Origin: BP-133 sp040756995
GTDB taxonomy: Bacteria; Actinomycetota; Acidimicrobiia; IMCC26256; BP-133
Length of the DNA stretch: 32,992 bases
Assembly: GCA_040756995.1 (NCBI GenBank)
Contig: JBFLYK010000070.1
Coordinates: 1-32,992, forward strand
Direction of reading: 5' to 3'
Shown: positions 23,401 to 32,686 of the stretch, piece by piece
How the letters are laid out: every line of letters begins with the position of its first letter
How positions within the stretch are numbered: position 1 is the first letter of the stretch
Made by a program: the position numbers and the translations under genes
The notes under the pieces: model-generated
Database searches by the model: none
What the model saw: only the letters and a program-made list of their open reading frames with translations
What the model was told of the DNA's origin: nothing

Positions 23401-24051
23401 CTACCGGCCGAACAACCCCACCAGCGTGCCCACATCCAGATGGCGGTCTTCGACGGCCTCTCGCACTGTGTGACTCGGCGTGCCCGGGGCCAGGGCCAGG
23501 GGGCGGTCGAGGGCGTAGAGCCGGAAGACGTAGCGGTGCGGCTCGTCACCGATCGGCGGCTGCGGCCCGTCGTAGCGGGCGTCCCCGAAATCGTTGGGCC
23601 ACACGGTGGCTTCGGCGATCTTGTCCCCTTCGTCGATGCTTCGCGTCTCGGGGTCGATGCCGGTGACCAGCCAGTGGATGAACCGCCGGGGCGTGTCACG
23701 GTCCTCGCACAGCAGTACCAGCTCCGCGGTGTTGGCCGGCGGTGCCGACCACACGAGGGCGGGAGAGACATTGGCGTCGTCCCGGGCGCAGCGGTTGGGA
23801 AGCAGTGTGTGGTCGCTGAAGGCCGGGGAGCGCAGGTCGATCGTGGTGCCGGGGTGGCCGCCCCCGCCGGTCTCGCCGAGCGGTCCGGCGGCCCGATCGG
23901 AACGGGCGGCGGGATTGTCCGCCGTCACCTGACGGCGAAGGGCGTCGGCGGCCCGGGCGTCGGCCTCCTCCTCGCTCAGCCCCTCGTCATGCAGGCGGCT
24001 GCGCAGCCGGCTGCGCTGGACGTCGTAGTCATGGCTTCCGGGAGTCGGCAT
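23401..24051 (-). CDS. YbhB/YbcL-type PEBP (Raf kinase inhibitor-like) protein
   Basis: A phosphatidylethanolamine-binding-protein-fold protein; bacterial members have no settled function. The PEBP domain (about residues 70-216) shows SPAF, NVSPALVWSAPPANT, the ligand-pocket motif CEDRDTPRRFIHWLV and YDGPQPPIGDEPHRYVFRLY. An N-terminal extension of about 60 residues (RLRSRLHDEGLSEEEADARA) is charged and helical and is not part of the usual domain; it may mediate protein contacts. There is no signal peptide. The start at ATG 24051 has AAGGAG 5 bases upstream. A sigmaB-like promoter lies further upstream, which hints at stress-linked expression (inference). Confidence 0.9.
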   Translation of the reverse strand: MPTPGSHDYDVQRSRLRSRLHDEGLSEEEADARAADALRRQVTADNPAARSDRAAGPLGETGGGGHPGTTIDLRSPAFSDHTLLPNRCARDDANVSPALVWSAPPANTAELVLLCEDRDTPRRFIHWLVTGIDPETRSIDEGDKIAEATVWPNDFGDARYDGPQPPIGDEPHRYVFRLYALDRPLALAPGTPSHTVREAVEDRHLDVGTLVGLFGR

Positions 24052-24099
24052 CGCGTCTCCTTCCGGTACGGCTCGGAGTCCACGTCAGCTCTCGCGCGT

Positions 24100-24124
24100 T
24101 TACCCGGCGGACGGCGGAAACAAC
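24100..24124 (-). promoter_or_regulatory. Possible sigmaB/F-type promoter for the YbhB-like gene
   Basis: On the minus strand, GTTGTT (24124-24119), a 13-base spacer and GGGTAA (24105-24100). This is close to the general-stress sigma pattern GTTT-N12-17-GGGTAT and about 49 bases before the start codon. Confidence 0.35.
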
Positions 24125-24140
24125 CGGCGGGCGCCGGCCG

Positions 24141-24974
24141 CTAGGCGACGCCGGCGTCGCGGCGGCGGGGGCGAAGGCGGCGGACGGTCCGCATCGTCTC
24201 CAGCTCGTCGAGCGCGCCGGGGATCGTGGCGGCCAGCGCGTCGTGGACGCCGGCCCAGACCGGTTCGTCGATCTCGCCGGTGTGCTCGTCCATGAAGAAC
24301 TTCTTCACCTCGACGGCCAGGCAGCAGGCCTGCCCGGGAAACGTGGCATGCACCCAGCGGGACAGGTGCCCGCCCCGGAACCGGACGTTCTCCCGCACGT
24401 CGAGCGACCGGCCGGCGACCTCGACCGTGCCGAGGTCGGCCATGAACCGGTCGACGAGCCCGCCCCAGCGCTCCCGGTCGACCGACCCGGTCCCGATGTT
24501 GATCTCCGGGTTGCCGGCCGGATCGGCGGGCGGCGCCCCGGGCCCGCCCCGGCGGTGGTTGTAGCTGTGCAGGTCCAGAACGAGGAACGGGCGCCCACCG
24601 GCCCCCGCCCTGGCCAACACACCGAACAGATCGGCGTAGAACCGGTCATAGAGCCGCAACGACCGCTGCCGCACCGCCGCCGGCAACGGGCCCCGCCACA
24701 CCTTCAGTCCCCAGGCGTCGCCGGGAGTCCGGTAGACGGCCCGGTCCCGGGCCCGGTTCATGTCGACCTCGAAGCGCGACCGGTGCACGACGACCGACGT
24801 GTCCACCACTTCGGTCAGCCGGTCCGTGTAGGGATCCTCCTCCACGAACCGCTGCCGGCGTCGGATCGCCATCTCCCGCAGCACCTCGGTGCGGACCTCG
24901 TCCCCGGCGTGGATCGCGCAGGCCACCACCGGCCCGCCGCCCTCCACGATCGTCCAGGGAATCCCCGCCGCCAT
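24141..24974 (-). CDS. N-formylglutamate amidohydrolase-family protein
   Basis: A zinc-dependent amidohydrolase fold (FGase family); the named activity releases formate and glutamate from N-formylglutamate in histidine breakdown. In 277 residues the visible zinc and substrate motifs are IHAGDEVR (His22), RSRFEVDMNRARD (about 65-77), LDLHSYNHRR (His136, His140) and, near the end, CCLAVEVKKFFMDEHTGE. No other histidine-utilisation gene lies nearby, so the true substrate may be a different amide. The start at ATG 24974 gives a normal N-terminus. It is divergent from the HU gene, with 195 bases between starts. Confidence 0.8.
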   Translation of the reverse strand: MAAGIPWTIVEGGGPVVACAIHAGDEVRTEVLREMAIRRRQRFVEEDPYTDRLTEVVDTSVVVHRSRFEVDMNRARDRAVYRTPGDAWGLKVWRGPLPAAVRQRSLRLYDRFYADLFGVLARAGAGGRPFLVLDLHSYNHRRGGPGAPPADPAGNPEINIGTGSVDRERWGGLVDRFMADLGTVEVAGRSLDVRENVRFRGGHLSRWVHATFPGQACCLAVEVKKFFMDEHTGEIDEPVWAGVHDALAATIPGALDELETMRTVRRLRPRRRDAGVA

Positions 24975-25169
24975 CTATCCACGGTGCCCTGTAAAGCCGC
25001 CCAACGCCAATCACCCCGCCCGAAACCCTCCCAACCTGCCCCTCGATGGGGACCGCCGGGCGCCCGGCCGGTGAGGCACGGCGGGTGCCGGGAGGCACGA
25101 ATTCCACCGCTGAGGGCGTCACGGCGGCCAGACTTCGGGGTGGCGCATCCGCCAAGCGAGGAGAGCCCC

Positions 25170-25652
25170 GTGAATCGTCGTGAACTGGTCACTGCTGTCG
25201 CCGCCCACAGCGGCACCGATGCGAAGGTGGTGGATGGGGTCCTGCGGGGCTTCACCGACGTCGTGCTGGCCACCGTGGCCAAGGGCGACCCGGTCGTACT
25301 GACCGGCTTCGCCAAGTTCGCCAAGGTCCAGACCAAGGCCCGCATGGGCCGCAACCCGGCCACGGGCGAAGCCATCAAGATCAAGGCGTCGAAGAAGGCT
25401 CGCATCACCCCGCTGAAGGGCTTCAAGGACGTCGTGCTCGGCGCCGCTCCCGCCCCCAAGCTGGCCAAGGCCGCCCCGGCCAAGGCGGCTCCCGCCAAGG
25501 CGGCTCCCGCCAAGGCGGCCCCGGTCCGAGCGACGAAGGCCACCACCAAGGCGGCCCCGGCGAAGGCGACCAAGGCCGCGCCCCGGAAGGCGGCGGCGCC
25601 GGCCAAGGCCCCGGCCCGGAAGAGCCCGGCCCGGGCGGCGGCGAAGCGCTGA
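25170..25652 (+). CDS. hup: HU-family nucleoid protein with Lys/Ala-rich histone-like tail
   Basis: A DNA-bending nucleoid protein. The HU domain (residues 1 to about 92) has the DNA-binding arm GRNPATGEAIKIKASKKA and the usual dimer helices (MNRRELVTAVAAHSG). The C-terminal 68 residues are Lys/Ala/Pro repeats (PAKAA, four in a row) like those of mycobacterial HupB and histone H1. Such tails add DNA compaction and are often modified. GTG 25170 is preceded by AGGAG (25159-25163, spacing 6). The total length is 160 residues. Confidence 0.95.
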   Translation: MNRRELVTAVAAHSGTDAKVVDGVLRGFTDVVLATVAKGDPVVLTGFAKFAKVQTKARMGRNPATGEAIKIKASKKARITPLKGFKDVVLGAAPAPKLAKAAPAKAAPAKAAPAKAAPVRATKATTKAAPAKATKAAPRKAAAPAKAPARKSPARAAAKR

Positions 25653-25830
25653 CCAAGGCGTCCCGGGCCCGGGCGCGGATCCGGCGCTCGTCATGGAAGC
25701 GCTGCGTCAGCCTCAAAGTTTCGCCATCACGTTGCGGAATGGCGACTGATTGACGGCGTTCTCCCCGCCGCTGCAGGGTTGGCCGCCGACAGCTCGAACC
25801 ACTGTGGCGCAACCGATGTGAGCTCGACAT

Positions 25831-25873
25831 CGAGGGAGGGGAGCAATCCCTGCCGGACGGCTCCCCTCCCTCG
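25831..25873. terminator. Strong bidirectional hairpin between hup and fdhE
   Basis: A perfect 14-bp inverted repeat, CGAGGGAGGGGAGC (25831-25844) and GCTCCCCTCCCTCG (25860-25873), with a 15-base loop. It lies 2 bases beyond the fdhE stop and between two convergent genes. There is no T-run, so termination would rely on the stem or on Rho. The rest of the 223-base gap (25653-25875) has no gene. Confidence 0.7.
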
Positions 25874-25875
25874 GG

Positions 25876-26778
25876 TCACACTCCGGCGAACGACACCAGG
25901 TGCCGTGACAGGCCCTGGTCGTTGGCCCACAGGTCGAGGGAGACGGTGGCGACGTCGTCGACCAGCGGGACGAGCTCCACTCCGCCCGCTTCCCGCAGGT
26001 CGAAGGTCTTCACGTAGGTACCACAGGTCTCGCAGCCGTCGATCCGGACGGCCCGGCGCTCGTCGGGGACGAACGACGGCAGCCGGCGGGGGTCGCCCTC
26101 ACCGCACCAGGTGCAGATCGCCCGGGGAAACGACCACCAGCCGGCGCAACGGCCGCAGACCAGTGACCGGGGCGAGCCGCCCATGAACTCCCCCGACTCC
26201 TCGGCGATGACCGACGCCTGGGCCAGCCCGCCGCAAGCCGGGCACGCCCCGCCGGTCCACTCCTCCCGCGACGGCATGGCCACCTGGGCCCGGGCCGCTT
26301 CGAGCACCGGTCCGGCGGCCACCCGCACCCAGAAGGCCAGCACCGCCTCGGGGCCGGCCGGGTCCTCCAGCCACGCCTCCACCAGCGCGTCCCGCTGCTC
26401 GCCGCTCCCGCCGGTGAGGGCCATGGCCGCCGACGTCAACTGGTCCGGCAATCCGGCACCGGTTCCCGCCGGCCCGGTCAGCGCCTCGACCGCCAGCGGA
26501 AGGTCGGCCGACACCGGTGCGATGGCGGCGGCCAGGTCGAGCAACGGGAAGCGACCGGCGGCCAGGCGCAACTCCGCCCCCGACGCCACGGCCCCGGCGG
26601 CCGCCACCACCGCCGGCGCCGCCACCCGCCCGGCCTGGAACCGCAGCACCGACGCCAGCAGCGTCAGCGGACCGGCCGCTCCCCCGCTGCCCCCGGGACC
26701 GGCCAGCAACTGTTCCGCCCGCGCCAGCCGCCCGGCGAAGTCGCCCGGCCCGCCCCGCCGGGCACGACCAAAGGTCAA
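25876..26778 (-). CDS. fdhE: Formate dehydrogenase accessory protein FdhE
   Basis: A cytoplasmic maturation factor for respiratory formate dehydrogenase. The C-terminal half has the expected metal-binding Cys pairs: CPACGG, CGRCAGWW, CTWCGEG and CETCGTYVKTFDL. The N-terminal half is Ala/Leu-rich and helical. The start was placed at TTG 26778, which overlaps the fdoI stop (TTGA) and gives the normal family length of 300 residues; the frame is open further upstream only as a shadow of fdoI. It is the last gene of the operon and is followed by a strong hairpin. Confidence 0.88.
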   Translation of the reverse strand: MTFGRARRGGPGDFAGRLARAEQLLAGPGGSGGAAGPLTLLASVLRFQAGRVAAPAVVAAAGAVASGAELRLAAGRFPLLDLAAAIAPVSADLPLAVEALTGPAGTGAGLPDQLTSAAMALTGGSGEQRDALVEAWLEDPAGPEAVLAFWVRVAAGPVLEAARAQVAMPSREEWTGGACPACGGLAQASVIAEESGEFMGGSPRSLVCGRCAGWWSFPRAICTWCGEGDPRRLPSFVPDERRAVRIDGCETCGTYVKTFDLREAGGVELVPLVDDVATVSLDLWANDQGLSRHLVSFAGV

Positions 26779-27452
26779 CGGCTGGCGCCGGCCTTGCGGC
26801 GGTCCTGGGTCCGGAACCAGGCCGGGTGGTGCCAGGCCGCCCAGGCCCGGGTCACCCGGCCCGTCGTCATCGCCGACAGCGTCCCGGGGAACATCACCGT
26901 CGACATGTACACGTGGATGATGAAGCCACCCACCATGAGCAGGAACGCGGCGTGGTGCGCCAGGCGGGCGATCTGGTTCAGCCCCGAGCCCAGCAGCCAG
27001 GGGTACCACAGCGGCAGGCCGGTCACGAACAGCACCAGCCCGAAGATGACCGAGAACCAGTAGTAGCCCTTCTGCCCGGCGTTGTACTTCCCGACGTCGA
27101 GCCCCGAGTGGCCGCTGCCGGCGTAGGTCTTCATCCGCCGGGCCCATTCCCGGTCACCCTGGTTCAGGCGCATGTCGCCGGCCCACTTCACCAGCATCCA
27201 CAGGACGCCGACCGTGAAGCCCACGCCGAACCAGGGGTGCAGGAACCGCATCGTCTGCCCGCCGCCGAACAGCCCCGACAGGAAGGCCATCCGGGGGTAG
27301 CCGAGGGCGAAGCCCGACAGCATGAGGGCGATGAACGTGAAGGCCACGAACCAGTGGACCAGCCGCTCGGCGAACGTGTAGCGCTCGAAGCCGGCCGCCG
27401 CCGTGGCTTCACCGTTGGTCGTGGCCCCGTTTCCGAGCCGGAGGGCGCTCAT
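26775..27452 (-). CDS. fdoI: Formate dehydrogenase cytochrome b (gamma) subunit
   Basis: The membrane subunit that passes electrons from the iron-sulfur subunit to quinone through two hemes b. Its 225 residues have four hydrophobic segments: starting FAERLVHWFVAFTF, then HPWFGVGFTVGVLW, then YYWFSVIFGLVLFVTGLPLW, then HHAAFLLMVGGFIIHVYM. His residues in these segments are candidate heme ligands. The ending motif HPAWFRTQ is typical. ATG 27452 overlaps the fdoH stop as ATGA, so the genes are translationally coupled. Confidence 0.95.
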   Translation of the reverse strand: MSALRLGNGATTNGEATAAAGFERYTFAERLVHWFVAFTFIALMLSGFALGYPRMAFLSGLFGGGQTMRFLHPWFGVGFTVGVLWMLVKWAGDMRLNQGDREWARRMKTYAGSGHSGLDVGKYNAGQKGYYWFSVIFGLVLFVTGLPLWYPWLLGSGLNQIARLAHHAAFLLMVGGFIIHVYMSTVMFPGTLSAMTTGRVTRAWAAWHHPAWFRTQDRRKAGASR

Positions 27453-28453
27453 CGGTCCTCCTCCTGCGGCTGAGGCTGCGGCTGGACGCTACCGGGCAGC
27501 TGCTGCCCCTCACCGTTGGGACCACCGTCGCCCGAGGGCCCGGTGATGACCGGCGACTCCCGGCCGAGACGCTCGGCCTCGGCCACGGCCTCGTCCTCGG
27601 GCGGGGTCCGGCGCCGGCCCGTCCGCAGGTAGAAGATCGCCGAGGCCAGCAGACCGCCCCACACCGACACCGTTCCGAGCTTGCGCAGCACCGACAGCGC
27701 CGAGAAGAACGTCCCCGGCACCTGGGGATCGGACGGCAGCCCGTAGTCGGAGAGCCGGTCGCCCCGGGGCACCACGTACATCATGTGCAGGCCGCCCACG
27801 CCCGACGGGTCGTAGAGCATGGCGTTCTCGAAGCCCCGCTCCTTCAGCTTGTCGACCTTGCCGAGGCCGTAGTCGACCATCTCGTGCTTGCCGCCGAACT
27901 TGATGGCGCCGGTCGGGCAGCTCTTGACGCAGGCCGGCTCCAGACCCGCCGACACCCGGTCGACGCAGAGCGTGCACTTGTAGACCTTCTTGGTCTTCTG
28001 GTCCAAGCGGGGAATGTCGAACGGGCAGCCGGCGACGCAGTACTGGCATCCGATGCACTTCTGCTGGTCGAAGTCCACGATGCCGTTCGTGTACTGGACG
28101 ATGGCCCCCGGCGCCGGGCAGGCCGCCAGGCACCCGGGGTCGTCGCAGTGGAGGCAGCTGTCCTTGCGGATCAGCCAGGCGATGTCGCCGTCGTCGAGCT
28201 CGACCTCCTTGAACCGCATGAGGTCCCAGGTGGCGGCCGTGAGATCCTCGTGGCTCTGGTAGCTGCCGAAGTTGTGCGTCTCCTCGGCCGGGAGGTCGTT
28301 CCACTCCTTGCAGGCCACCTCGCAGGCCTTGCAGCCGATGCAGAGGTCGATGTCGACGATCTTGGCGACCTCGGTGGTGTCCCGCCGGATGCCGGTCGCC
28401 CCCGCCGGGGTCGCCGACTTCCGCCGGATCGAGAGTCCCAGTTCGGTAGACAT
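27449..28453 (-). CDS. fdoH: Formate dehydrogenase iron-sulfur (beta) subunit
   Basis: An electron-transfer subunit with four [4Fe-4S] clusters. The Cys groups are CIGCKACEVACKEW, CLHCDDPGCLAACP, CIGCQYCVAGCPFDIP and CTLCVDRV...CVKSCPTGAI. A single hydrophobic segment near the C-terminus (WGGLLASAIFYLRTG) would anchor it to the membrane beside the gamma subunit. A polar Glu/Gln/Pro tail follows. The length is 334 residues. It starts 10 bases after the fdoG stop and overlaps fdoI by four bases. Confidence 0.97.
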   Translation of the reverse strand: MSTELGLSIRRKSATPAGATGIRRDTTEVAKIVDIDLCIGCKACEVACKEWNDLPAEETHNFGSYQSHEDLTAATWDLMRFKEVELDDGDIAWLIRKDSCLHCDDPGCLAACPAPGAIVQYTNGIVDFDQQKCIGCQYCVAGCPFDIPRLDQKTKKVYKCTLCVDRVSAGLEPACVKSCPTGAIKFGGKHEMVDYGLGKVDKLKERGFENAMLYDPSGVGGLHMMYVVPRGDRLSDYGLPSDPQVPGTFFSALSVLRKLGTVSVWGGLLASAIFYLRTGRRRTPPEDEAVAEAERLGRESPVITGPSGDGGPNGEGQQLPGSVQPQPQPQEEDR

Positions 28454-28463
28454 GCCGGCCCCC

Positions 28464-31400
28464 CTATGCCTTCTCGACGTCGACGAGGAAGCCCTTGAAC
28501 TCGGGCGTTCGCACGTTGGCGTCCCCCACGTACGGAGTGAGGATGTTGGCCATCTCAGGCGCGGGGCGGATCTTCCCTCCGTCGGCCCCCTTCCCGGCGG
28601 CGAAGTGCCAGTGCACCGGGATGCCCACCTGGTACACGGTCTTCCCCCCCACCTTGAGGGGCCGCATCCGTTTGGTGACCAGGGCGATGCCCACCACCTC
28701 GCCCCGCTTCGAACGCACCTTCACCTTGCCGCCGTTGGAGATGCCCTTCTGCTCCGCCAGTTCCACCGGCAGCTCGACGAAGAAGTCGGGCATGGCCTCC
28801 ACCAGGTACGGCACGTGCTGGGTCACGAAGTGCTCGTGCTCCGTCACCCGGTAGGTCGTGGCCACATACGGGAATTCGGAGTCCACGGCGGCGAAGGTGT
28901 CCTTGGCGTCCTTGTACAGGAACACCGCCGGGTCGTTCTGCGTCTTGGACAGGGCGTTGTGGACGGGCGACTCCATCGGCTCGTAGTGCTCGGGGAAGGG
29001 CCCGTCACTGCACAGCGAACCGGGGGCGAACAGTCGGCCGACACCTTCCCCGGTCATGATGAAGGCGCCCTTGCCCTCCGCCGGGGCGGACGTCGGCGAG
29101 AAGTCGGGGACGTCGCCGACCCAGGTGGTGCCGTTCCACTTGATGCCCGGACGCCTCGGGTCCCACGGCTTCCCGGCTGCGTCGGCCGAGGCCCGGTTGT
29201 AGAGGATGCGACGGTTGGCCGGCCACGACCAGGCCCACTCGTGGAAGTAGCCGAGGCCGGTCGGGTCGGTCGTGCCGCGCCGCTGCATGAGGTTCCCCTC
29301 CGGCGGATAGGAGCCGGAGTAGAGCCAGTTGCCGCAGCTGGTCGTGCCGTCGTCCTTGCAGGCCGCGAAGCTCGGCAGACGCTTGCCCGTCGTGAGGTCG
29401 AACCCGTTGATCTCCTGGGCCAGCTCGTCGAGGGACGGGTTTTCGGGGTTCGTGTAGTCCCACTTGAGGTTGAGGATCGGCTCGGGCAGCGTCCCGCCCT
29501 CCTTGCTGTACAGCTCCTTCAGCCGGAGATAGAGCTGCCCGAGGATCCAGTTGTCGTCCTTCACCTCGCCGGGCGCGTCGAGCACCTTCCACTTCCACTG
29601 CGCCCAGCGCCCGGAGTTGACGAAACTGCCGTCCTTCTCGATCCAGTGCGTGCAGGGGAAGAAGAACACCTCCGTCTGCACGTTCTTCGGGTCGACACCG
29701 GGCTGCCGCCAGAACTCCGAGGTGGCGGTGGCCAGCGGGTCCATGACCACCAGCCACTTGAGCTTGCCCAGCGACTCGCTCATCCGGCCCGAGTCGGGCC
29801 CGATGTTCACCCCAGACATCCCCCCGGCGAACAGGCCGTCCAGGTTCCCGGAGCGGGCTTCGTCGTGGATCGTCATCCACGACGAGTTCTGGCCCGGCTT
29901 GGGCAGCCAGGAGTAGCGGAAGTCGTTGTCGGGCTGGGCGGCGTCGCCGTACCACGCCTTGAGCATCGACACCATGAACTTCTTGTAGTTGGCGCCGAAG
30001 TAGTTGACCGCGTCGGGCGACGTCGCCTTGGACGGCACCTTGGCCATGTAGTCGGCCATGGTGTTCATGCCCGGCTTCGGCACCGCCAGGTAGCCGGGGA
30101 AGATCTCCCAGCTGATGGCGTTGTCGGTGTTGCCCTGAATGTTGGCGTGGCCCCGCTCGGCGTTGACGCCACCGCCGGGCCGGCCCACGTTGCCGAGCAG
30201 CAGCTGGAGCAGCCCGATGCCCCGGATGATCTGCACGCCGGTGACGTGGTGGGTGAGGCCGACGGCGTAGACGACGCTCCCGACCTTCTCCGGCGCCCCG
30301 GTGGAGCCGAACATCTCGGCGATCTTGAGGAACTTCTCCACCGGCATGCCGGTGATCTCCGAGACCTTCTCCGGCGTGTAGCGGGAGTAGTGCGCCTTCA
30401 TCAGCTGGAAGACGCTCCGGGGATGCTGGAGCGTCGGGTCGGTCTTGGCGAAGGACACCGGCGCGGCGGCCGGCGCCTGCCCGGCCGTCGGCGACTGCGT
30501 CGATCCCCCCGATGGCGCCCCGGCGGACGGGCCGAGCGCTTCCACCCCGCCCGACGAACCGGGAGGCTGGGCACCGGCGCCGCCGCCGCCCGAGACACGC
30601 TCGTAGTCCCACGTGGTGGGGTCGTAGGAACGCTTGGCCTCGTCGTAGCCGGAGAACATGCCGTCGTCGAACTGGTAGCCCGACGCCACGATGAACGAGG
30701 CGTTGGTGTGCAGCTTGACGTAGTCCTCGTGGTACAGCTTCTTCTCGAGGACGTAGTTGATCAGGCCACCGAAGAAGGCGACGTCGGTCCCGGCCCGGAT
30801 AGGGGCGTAGAGGTCGGCGATGGCCGACGTGCGGGTGAAGCGGGGATCGACGTGGATGATCTTCGTGCCGCGCTCGTCACGCCCAACGTGCGCCCACCTC
30901 CAGCCGCAGGGGTGGTTCTCGGCCGGGTTGGCCCCGATCACGAGGATCACGTCGCTGTTCTTGAAATCGCGCCAGTGGTTGGTCATGGCGCCCCGACCGA
31001 AGCTGGCGGCCAAACTGGCCACCGTGGGACCGTGTCAAACGCGTGCCTGTTGTTCCAGGTAGACACACCCCAGCGCCCGGAAGAACTTGGCGGTGAGGTA
31101 GCCCTCCTCCGACGTGATCGTGGCCCCGCCGACGAAGCCGAAGCCCTCGTTGCGGTTGACCTCGAAGCCGTCCTTGTCCTTGAGGACCATCTTCTTGTCG
31201 CGGGAATCCTTCATGTGCCGGGCCAGACGGTCCAGCGCCTCGTCCCACTCGATGGGCTCCCAGTCAGTGCCGCCGGGCTTGCGCACCTTGGGCCGCAGCT
31301 CCCGGTTGTGGTTGACGGCCAGCTGCAACGTCGAGGCGCCCTTGGGGCACAGCGTCCCGCCGTTGACCGGGCTGTCGGGGTCGCCCTCGATGTGCACCAG

Positions 31401-31622
31401 GGTGGGCTTGACGTTGTCGGCGTCGTCACCGGCCCGGTAGGCGATCATCGAGCAACCGACGGCGCAGTAAGGGCACACCGTGCGCACTTCAGTGGCGCGT
31501 GAGATCTTCAACTGGGACGTCTCGGCGTACGCCGGCGACAGATCGAGCCCGAAGCTGCCCCAGGCCACAGCCACCCCACCAGCCGCCGACGCCTTGAAGA
31601 AGTCTCGACGGGTGATCTCCAC
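28464..31622 (-). CDS. fdoG: Selenocysteine-containing formate dehydrogenase catalytic (alpha) subunit, TGA read as Sec196
   Basis: A molybdenum or tungsten bis-MGD enzyme that oxidises formate outside the membrane. The twin-arginine signal is RRDFFK (residues 5-10). The [4Fe-4S] site is CPYCAVGC (50-57) with Cys92 in LCPKG. The frame is interrupted by TGA at 31037-31035 in the context QARV-TGA-HGPTVASLA; the family has selenocysteine or cysteine exactly here, and the downstream frame continues to the end. The full product has 1052 residues. A low-complexity insert (about residues 344-392) lies just before TLQHPRSVFQLMK. The C-terminal domain (HEHFVTQHVPYLVEAMPDFF, HWHFAAG) is normal. GTG 31622 has GGAGGGGGG 8 bases upstream. 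A caller unaware of Sec would split this into two genes (31622-31035 and 31022-28464). Confidence 0.95.
31005..31037 (-). promoter_or_regulatory. Sec codon and SECIS-like hairpin
   Basis: TGA (31037-31035) is followed 11 bases later by GGTGGCC (31023-31017), loop AGTTT with GT in the loop, and GGCCGCC (31011-31005): seven pairs including one G-U. The position and loop fit a bacterial SECIS element recognised by SelB. Confidence 0.75.
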
Positions 31623-31674
31623 GGACAGGCCCCCCTCCTACCGTGAGCCGGCTTGATCCGGCTGCAATGCCAGC

Positions 31675-31703
31675 AGGATAAGCCCGAGCTGACGTTCGGT
31701 AAA
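31675..31703 (-). promoter_or_regulatory. Sigma70-like promoter of the formate dehydrogenase operon
   Basis: On the minus strand, TTTACC (31703-31698), a 17-base spacer and TATCCT (31680-31675), about 50 bases before fdoG. The rest of the 170-base gap has no gene. Confidence 0.6.
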
Positions 31704-31792
31704 AGCAGGGGCCTTTCAGCCGGCGGCGAACGGCGCCAGACGTGCGGCGAGTGGCTGAAGACCAGCTGAGTGACTCGTCGACGTGGTCGCGG

Positions 31793-32644
31793 CTACCAGC
31801 CCGCCAGTCGCGCGACGGCGCCGTAATCGCGGTCGTCGCCGAAGCGCACCCGCGCCTCGTCGAGCCGTTCCCGGGCCAATGCCAGCATCGGCGTGTCGAG
31901 GCCCAGCTCGCCGGCCACTTCGGCGGTGATGCGCAGATCCTTGGCCATGTGGGTGATGCGGAACCCGGGTTCGAAGTCGCCCCGGAGGACCTTGCGGGGG
32001 AACAGATTGGCCAGCTGCCAATTGGCGCCAGTCCCGTCGGAGACCGCTTCGACGACGAGGGCGGGGTCGACGCCGGAGTCCCGGGCCAGGGCGAGGGCCT
32101 CGGCCGTAGCGGCGGCATTGACGGCCCCGAGGAAGTTGTTGGCCAGCTTGACGGCCAGCCCCGCTCCGACTTCCCCGCAGTGCCGCAGCCGGTCCGGCTG
32201 ACCGATCACTTCGAGAACGGGCCGGGCCCGCTCCAGCGCCTCGGCGGCCCCGCCGACCCAGATGGCCAGCGTGCCGGCCTCGGCGCCCACCGGCCCGCCC
32301 GACACCGGGCAGTCGAGGTAGTGGACACCGGCGTCGCGGCAACGGGCGGCCAACTCCCGGGCGGTGGTCGGCGAGATCGTCGACATCTCCACTATGACCG
32401 TGCCCGGCACCGCCGTCTTCAGCGCCGAGTCGACCACCGCCGTGACCTCGGGGCTGTCGGGAACGATGGAGCAGATGACCTCGGCGCCGTCGGCCGCCTC
32501 GGCCGGCGAACCGACCACCCGCCAACCGGTGTCCGCCAGCCGCTCCGGATTCCGCGACGACACCGTGACGTCATGGCCGGCATCGATGAGCCGGCGCACC
32601 ATGTGCGCCCCCATCAACCCGGCCCCGACAAAACCGATCCGCAT
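31793..32644 (-). CDS. 3-hydroxyisobutyrate dehydrogenase-family NAD(P) oxidoreductase
   Basis: A beta-hydroxyacid dehydrogenase, soluble and NAD(P)-dependent. Residues 4-12 form the nucleotide-binding turn GFVGAGLMG. The substrate loop is DCPVSGGPVGAEAGTLAIWVGG (about 111-132, given here only as a known family block). The catalytic Lys167 lies in GAGLAVKLANN, and HMAKDL follows. The length is 283 residues, normal for the family. ATG 32644 has GGGAGG (32658-32653) 8 bases upstream. The exact hydroxyacid is not evident: 3-hydroxyisobutyrate, tartronate semialdehyde or succinic semialdehyde type members look alike. It lies upstream of the fdh operon on the same strand but is probably separate, because that operon has its own promoter. 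Confidence 0.9.
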   Translation of the reverse strand: MRIGFVGAGLMGAHMVRRLIDAGHDVTVSSRNPERLADTGWRVVGSPAEAADGAEVICSIVPDSPEVTAVVDSALKTAVPGTVIVEMSTISPTTARELAARCRDAGVHYLDCPVSGGPVGAEAGTLAIWVGGAAEALERARPVLEVIGQPDRLRHCGEVGAGLAVKLANNFLGAVNAAATAEALALARDSGVDPALVVEAVSDGTGANWQLANLFPRKVLRGDFEPGFRITHMAKDLRITAEVAGELGLDTPMLALARERLDEARVRFGDDRDYGAVARLAGW

Positions 32645-32686
32645 GCTGATCGCCTCCCGCGCCCGGCGCCCCTTGGCCGGCGCGCG

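Noticed and set aside
25653..25830. Small gene between hup and the terminator hairpin
   Set aside because: No ORF with a plausible start, ribosome site and codon bias; the DNA has less G/C bias than the genes.
31035..31037. Stop codon or frameshift that makes fdoG a pseudogene
   Set aside because: The TGA is at the exact selenocysteine position of the family, the frame continues unchanged and a SECIS-like hairpin follows.
28272..31502. Long plus-strand ORF of 1076 codons opposite fdoG
   Set aside because: It is a shadow of the formate dehydrogenase genes caused by high GC; it has no recognisable domain and lies opposite genes with full family motifs.
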